DNA of 64,000 nucleotides from VXRD01 sp965242535 (GTDB lineage Bacteria > Latescibacterota > UBA2968), in contig OZ251458.1 in the NCBI GenBank assembly GCA_965242535.1, positions 62,001 to 126,000 on the forward strand, in the 5' to 3' direction. A model generated the notes under the pieces. It saw nothing but the letters and a program-made list of their open reading frames with translations, had not been told where the DNA came from and did no database searches. Below are positions 60,357 through 64,000 of the stretch, one piece after another (the stretch's first letter is position 1; every line of letters starts with the position of its first letter). The position numbers and the translations under genes are program-made.

Positions 60357-61859
60357 ATGATGCGCGAAAACCCCTTTGCAGATTACGGCGGCATTGTTCA
60401 CGGCGACCGGTTTATCGGGCGCAAAGAAAGCCTAAGCGTGATTGAAAGCCGGCTCATCCAACCCAAGGAGCCAGCGAACTTGGCGATTATCGGTCAGCCG
60501 CGCAGCGGCAAAAGCAGCCTTGTGTACCGAGCACTCATCGACCGCAAAGCATATCTCATAGAGGAAAATCTCATTCCACTGTGGGTTAACCTTTCGACCT
60601 ACGATCAATCGGAAGCCTTCTTTCAGTCTTTGGTCAATGCGTATTTAGAAGAAATCGAGGACCTAGATAGACTCGATGAAGGGATTCAACGCGCAGCTAA
60701 CCGAGCGCGCGACAGCCAGCTTTCATGGAACGAAAGGTTCCGCAAAATTCAACGCTTCTTCAAAAAAGTCAGGGAAACCGGATACCGGTTGCTTCTGATT
60801 TTAGATGAGTTTGACCATGCTCGGCATCTCTTCAAAGACAGCGTTTCCGACTTTCAGAAGTTGAGAGAATTGTCTTATCAACCCGAACTCGGCGTTACTC
60901 TGGTGACGACTTCCCGGCGGAGCATTAAGACGATTGAATTGCAGGCGGGGGATATTTCCACCCTCAGCGAGACCTTTCGAAGGCACTATTTGGCGATGTT
61001 TGAGGATGGAGATTTACAGATATTTTTTCATCGGCTCGCATTGGCGGGGGTAGAGAACTCGGAGGAACTGAAGGACGAGATTCTATCCTATTGCGGCGGC
61101 TACCCCTATCTTTTGGATATACTCAGTTGCGAGATGGTCGAAATGCATCAAAGAGGACGAGCACTTCAGGTTGAACGGGCTGTCGAACGCATTTCGCAAG
61201 TGCTATTCGGTCACTATCACCATATCGTCGATCTCTTAAAAGAAGATGGAAATTTGGATGGGTTACTTCAAATCCTATTTGGTCCCGTTATCGATGTCAA
61301 ACGGGAAAACGTCAACGAATTTCTCGACTACGGACTGATTCGAGAAACCGATGATGGGACGTACGCGGGATTTTCCGAACACTTTCACGATTTCCTCCGA
61401 TTGATCGAACGAAAAAACGGCGTTGGCGATCTGTGGCCGGTATGGCGAGATACCGAAAAAGCACTGCGCCGAGTAATCACGACCACCCTGTTAGCCAACT
61501 ACGGCGAGCGTTGGGTCGAGCGGATCGAAAAAGCCCATCCGCAGTTGAAAGACATGTTAGAAAAATGCCGAGGGGCACGACAAAAGGACGAACGCCTGTT
61601 CGGCAACCGCACTTCTCAAAACCTGCTCGATTTCACCTATCCCCAAGATCTGTTTGCAATTATCTTCAAGGAGTGGAACAATTTTAAGGATGTGTTTGGC
61701 ATGGATAAGCGGTACTGGGAACAACGTGCGTCACACCTCGCCAAAATTAGAAACCCATTGGCCCACAACCGCGACGAGTCTCTCCGAGAATACGAACGCC
61801 AAATCGCCGAAGGGTATTGCAACGAGACTTTGAACGCGCTCGATGTCGGCGAAAAATGA
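60357..61859 (+). CDS. AAA/STAND ATPase with C-terminal HEPN-type RNase motif
   Basis: A 500-residue protein. NPFADYGGIVHGDRFIGRKE opens the ATPase domain, with Walker A GQPRSGKSS at 46-54 and Walker B LLLILDEFDHA near 150. A winged-helix-like region (NVNEFLDYGLIRETDDGTYA) follows. The last 60 residues have WNNFKDVFGMDKRYWEQRAS and IRNPLAHNRDE: R465 to H470 is the RxxxxH motif of HEPN RNases, in the context seen in Swt1-type HEPN domains. It probably acts as an ATP-regulated RNase effector. GATGAGGAGAAAG precedes a double ATG (60357 and 60360); either may be used. It lies 11 bases after the first gene. Confidence 0.8.
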   Translation: MMRENPFADYGGIVHGDRFIGRKESLSVIESRLIQPKEPANLAIIGQPRSGKSSLVYRALIDRKAYLIEENLIPLWVNLSTYDQSEAFFQSLVNAYLEEIEDLDRLDEGIQRAANRARDSQLSWNERFRKIQRFFKKVRETGYRLLLILDEFDHARHLFKDSVSDFQKLRELSYQPELGVTLVTTSRRSIKTIELQAGDISTLSETFRRHYLAMFEDGDLQIFFHRLALAGVENSEELKDEILSYCGGYPYLLDILSCEMVEMHQRGRALQVERAVERISQVLFGHYHHIVDLLKEDGNLDGLLQILFGPVIDVKRENVNEFLDYGLIRETDDGTYAGFSEHFHDFLRLIERKNGVGDLWPVWRDTEKALRRVITTTLLANYGERWVERIEKAHPQLKDMLEKCRGARQKDERLFGNRTSQNLLDFTYPQDLFAIIFKEWNNFKDVFGMDKRYWEQRASHLAKIRNPLAHNRDESLREYERQIAEGYCNETLNALDVGEK

Positions 61860-61897
61860 ACTCTGAAACCACCACCCTAATAAAAAGAGAATGTCCC

Positions 61898-63007
61898 ATG
61901 CTGACGAGTTTTACCGTAACAAATTTTCGCAATCTCGAGTCGGTCACCTTGGAACGCCTCGGGCGGATGACGCTGATCGGCGGAAAAAATGGGGCGGGCA
62001 AAACGGCTCTGCTCGAAGCACTTTGGTTGCTCGCGGGTTCGGATCTCCCGGAATTGAGCGAAAGAATAAATTCATTCCGGGGGCTTCCAACACTTGGTCC
62101 CGAAACGATTTTTCAAGACCTCTTTCGCAACTTCGATACGAGTGAGCACATCGAAATGAGTGCATCGGGAGATTGGGGAAGCCATCCGCGAAAATTGGCG
62201 ATCTATTTGCAAAAACGCCAACGGGTAGATGCCATCCGTTCCGATGCTTTGGAAAGGGCGAGCGCGGAACGGTTGACCCGCCCCCTAACCGAAGGCGAAT
62301 TCGAGCTCGTGTTTCGCTACCAGCACGGCAACGATGGCAAATACACGTCCCGAGCATGGTGGGTTGCCGAACAGATGCCGGTCGGCCCTGGCGCCGCGTT
62401 GACGAATGAGGGCATCCGCCAAGAGCGGCAATCCGTACACAATAAGACCAATTCGGTATTCATGCCCGCGGTTCTCCGAGACAGCCTTCAAGCCACCGCG
62501 TTGAGATTTGGCAAATTTCAGTTGGAGAGAAAGGATGCTGAAATTCAGCGGTTCTTGTGTCTTTTGGAACCTCGTTTGAAGGGATTGACACTTATCGCGA
62601 TCAACAACATACCCGTCATTCATGCGTATCTAGACGGTATGAACAGGCCCATCCCCGTCCAATTGCTCGGCGAAGGCTTGAACCGGATGCTCGGACTCGT
62701 ATTGTCGATGAGCGAGGCGAGTGGCGGGTTGCTCTTGATAGATGAGATCGAAAACGGCTTGCACCATACTGTACAAGAAAAAGTGTTTTCCATTCTGATG
62801 GACATGGCCCGATCATCTGATGTGCAGATATTCGCCACCACGCACAGCGACGAGTGTATCAGGGCGGCGCACCGGGGGCTTGCAAAACAGGGGCAACAGG
62901 CGTTGGCATTCTACCGTCTCGATCGCGTCCGAGAAGGTATTCACGCGGTGGGTTTTGACGGCGAACGGATCGAAACGGTCATCGAATACAACATGGAGAT
63001 TCGATAA
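61898..63007 (+). CDS. RecF/OLD-like AAA ATPase
   Basis: A 369-residue ABC-type ATPase of the AAA_15/OLD group: MLTSFTVTNFRNLESVTLER, Walker A GKNGAGKT (29-36), a signature-like LLGEGLNRMLGL, Walker B GLLLIDEIENGLHH and the switch His in FATTHSDE. In OLD nucleases and in PARIS AriA this domain works with a TOPRIM nuclease. An in-frame ATG at 61856, overlapping the previous stop, would add 14 residues; the one at 61898 matches the family start better. It ends at TAA 63005-63007, and the TOPRIM-like frame continues directly after it. Confidence 0.85.
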   Translation: MLTSFTVTNFRNLESVTLERLGRMTLIGGKNGAGKTALLEALWLLAGSDLPELSERINSFRGLPTLGPETIFQDLFRNFDTSEHIEMSASGDWGSHPRKLAIYLQKRQRVDAIRSDALERASAERLTRPLTEGEFELVFRYQHGNDGKYTSRAWWVAEQMPVGPGAALTNEGIRQERQSVHNKTNSVFMPAVLRDSLQATALRFGKFQLERKDAEIQRFLCLLEPRLKGLTLIAINNIPVIHAYLDGMNRPIPVQLLGEGLNRMLGLVLSMSEASGGLLLIDEIENGLHHTVQEKVFSILMDMARSSDVQIFATTHSDECIRAAHRGLAKQGQQALAFYRLDRVREGIHAVGFDGERIETVIEYNMEIR

Positions 63008-63625
63008 GCGCCCGACCACCTGAAGATCGAACACCCCAAACAAGTCATCGTCGAGGGCAACGACGACGTTCGGGTATTTGGCGCGCTGTCCAAGCATCTG
63101 AACATCCGAGATGTGCAAGTACACGGTTATGGCGGAATCGACAACTTGCGGAGATTTCTCGATGCCTTTAGAGATTTGCCCGAATTTGGTCTCGTTCGAT
63201 CTCTCGCAGTCGTGGCGGATGCGAACTCGGACGGGGACAGAAGAGAACGCCGAATTTGCAACGCATTGTCGGATATGGCGTTGCCCGCGCCATCGCGTCC
63301 GCTCGAACTCGCTTCAAATGGCGAGTTGCAAGTCGCCTATTTGATCATTCCACATAACGCAGCGGGTACGATGATCGAGGATGTGTGCCTCAACTCGGTA
63401 AGCGAGGACCCCGCAATGGCATGTGTGGATCGGTATTTTGAATGCCTCGGCCAAACGGGGCTCGAAGGGCCAAAAGGAGTGTGGATGTCAAAGGCGCGAT
63501 TACACGCATTCCTCGCGTCGAGGGAACGTCCGGGTCTCCGCTTGGGCGAGGCCGCAGAAAGCGGGATATGGCCGTTTGATACCGATGCGTTCCGGCCCTT
63601 GCTGGAGCTGGTCAGAATGCTGTAA
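63008..63625 (+). CDS. TOPRIM-like (DUF3226-type) protein, same frame as the ATPase, no normal start codon
   Basis: The frame directly after the ATPase stop reads HLKIEHPKQVIVEGNDDVRV, then VQVHGYGGIDNLRRFLDAF and SLAVVADANSDGDRRERR. VEGNDD and VADANSDGD match the Glu and the DxD-like acidic motifs of TOPRIM nucleases. The end (ARLHAFLASRERPGLRLGEA, then FRPLLELVRML) is DUF3226-like. No ATG, GTG or TTG lies between the stop and the first motif; the first is a GTG at 63113, past the VEGNDD motif. Either a CTG or ATC start, stop readthrough from the ATPase, or a point mutation is needed. With the ATPase it would make an OLD/PARIS-like pair. Confidence 0.7.
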   Translation, partial: APDHLKIEHPKQVIVEGNDDVRVFGALSKHLNIRDVQVHGYGGIDNLRRFLDAFRDLPEFGLVRSLAVVADANSDGDRRERRICNALSDMALPAPSRPLELASNGELQVAYLIIPHNAAGTMIEDVCLNSVSEDPAMACVDRYFECLGQTGLEGPKGVWMSKARLHAFLASRERPGLRLGEAAESGIWPFDTDAFRPLLELVRML

Positions 63626-63672
63626 ATAAATCGATTCAAACAAAACACCACCACCTCAACTTGGAGTGTTAC

Positions 63673-64000
63673 ATGGCGATTGCACAACTCGAACCCAGAG
63701 AGGCGAAGGCCGCGATGGATGAAGCGGGAAACGCGATTTATTTGGATGTGCGGACGGAAATGGAATTTGCCCAAGGGCATCCCGAAGGCGCGATCAACAT
63801 TCCCATTGCCGTGCCCGGTGCCGCGGGCATGGTTCCGAATCCCGACTTTCTGATCGTCGTCCAAAAAGTCCTCCCGGACAAAGACCAACCCGTGTTTTGC
63901 GGCTGTCAGGTCGGGATGCGTTCCCAGATGGCCGCGGAAGCGATGGCGCGGGCCGGGTATTCAAATCTGGTCAATGTGCAGGGTGGCTTTGGCGGGAAAA
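63673..64000 (+). CDS. Rhodanese-domain protein (3' truncated by window edge)
   Basis: The visible 109 residues are one rhodanese domain: YLDVRTEMEFAQGHPEGAIN, then IPIAVPG, FCGCQVGMRSQMAAEAMARA and GYSNLVNVQGGFGGK. The Cys in CQVGMR is the persulfide-forming residue of the active-site loop. It transfers sulfur to an unknown acceptor, in the cytoplasm. The ATG at 63673 has GGAGTG upstream. It lies 47 bases after the cassette and is probably not part of it. The frame is open at the edge. Confidence 0.88.
   Translation, partial: MAIAQLEPREAKAAMDEAGNAIYLDVRTEMEFAQGHPEGAINIPIAVPGAAGMVPNPDFLIVVQKVLPDKDQPVFCGCQVGMRSQMAAEAMARAGYSNLVNVQGGFGGK

Overview
The window reads as a high-GC bacterial chromosome segment. 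The gene content (phytanoyl-CoA-dioxygenase paralogs, sulfatases, UxuA-like dehydratases, creatininase-family and enolase-superfamily enzymes, GH95, heparinase, a C25 protease with a FlgD-like tail, and cohesin and dockerin traces) resembles environmental lineages of the Candidatus Latescibacterota/Poribacteria type. That placement is inference from gene content. No rRNA, tRNA or CRISPR array was seen.

Layout. 1-1.5 kb: tail of an unidentified gene and a decayed IS982-family element. 1.5-7.2 kb: a very large secreted C25 (gingipain-like) protein. 7.2-11.8 kb: a small coiled-coil membrane protein, an intact RelE/ParE-like toxin-antitoxin pair, an alkaline-phosphatase-superfamily hydrolase, a putative nuclease-fold protein and two long repeat copies. 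11.8-31.2 kb: catabolic and cell-surface genes (frameshifted enolase-superfamily enzyme, Wzi-like porin, heparinase, PhyH, TnpB inserted in a second enolase-superfamily gene, two creatininases, FAH, M50B-like protease, sulfatase, UxuA-like dehydratase, GH95). 31.2-47.5 kb: a repeat-rich stretch with three antitoxins whose toxins are broken, two copies of one IS4-family element, and a cytochrome c maturation cluster (ccmE, ccmF, ccmH, ccmI-like) split by about 3 kb of accessory DNA. 47.5-55.4 kb: DUF72, four tandem PhyH paralogs, an aldo/keto reductase, DUF2237 and a sulfatase. 55.6-63.6 kb: a four-part cassette that looks like an anti-phage or conflict system. A rhodanese gene runs off the right edge.

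The strongest candidate for something undescribed is 55666-63625: an Sm-like/TPR/AAA protein, an AAA protein with a C-terminal HEPN-type RNase motif, an RecF/OLD-like ATPase, and a TOPRIM-like protein in the same frame separated from the ATPase by one stop codon. The second theme is repeats. A short GC-rich palindrome is scattered through intergenic DNA. A 407-bp MITE-like element has inserted twice at the same 12-bp core of that palindrome. A roughly 160-bp MITE-like element overlaps gene ends. The IS4-family element has inserted into one 407-bp element and into a protein gene, each time with a clean 9-bp target duplication. Four of the five toxin-antitoxin modules keep the antitoxin but have a broken toxin.
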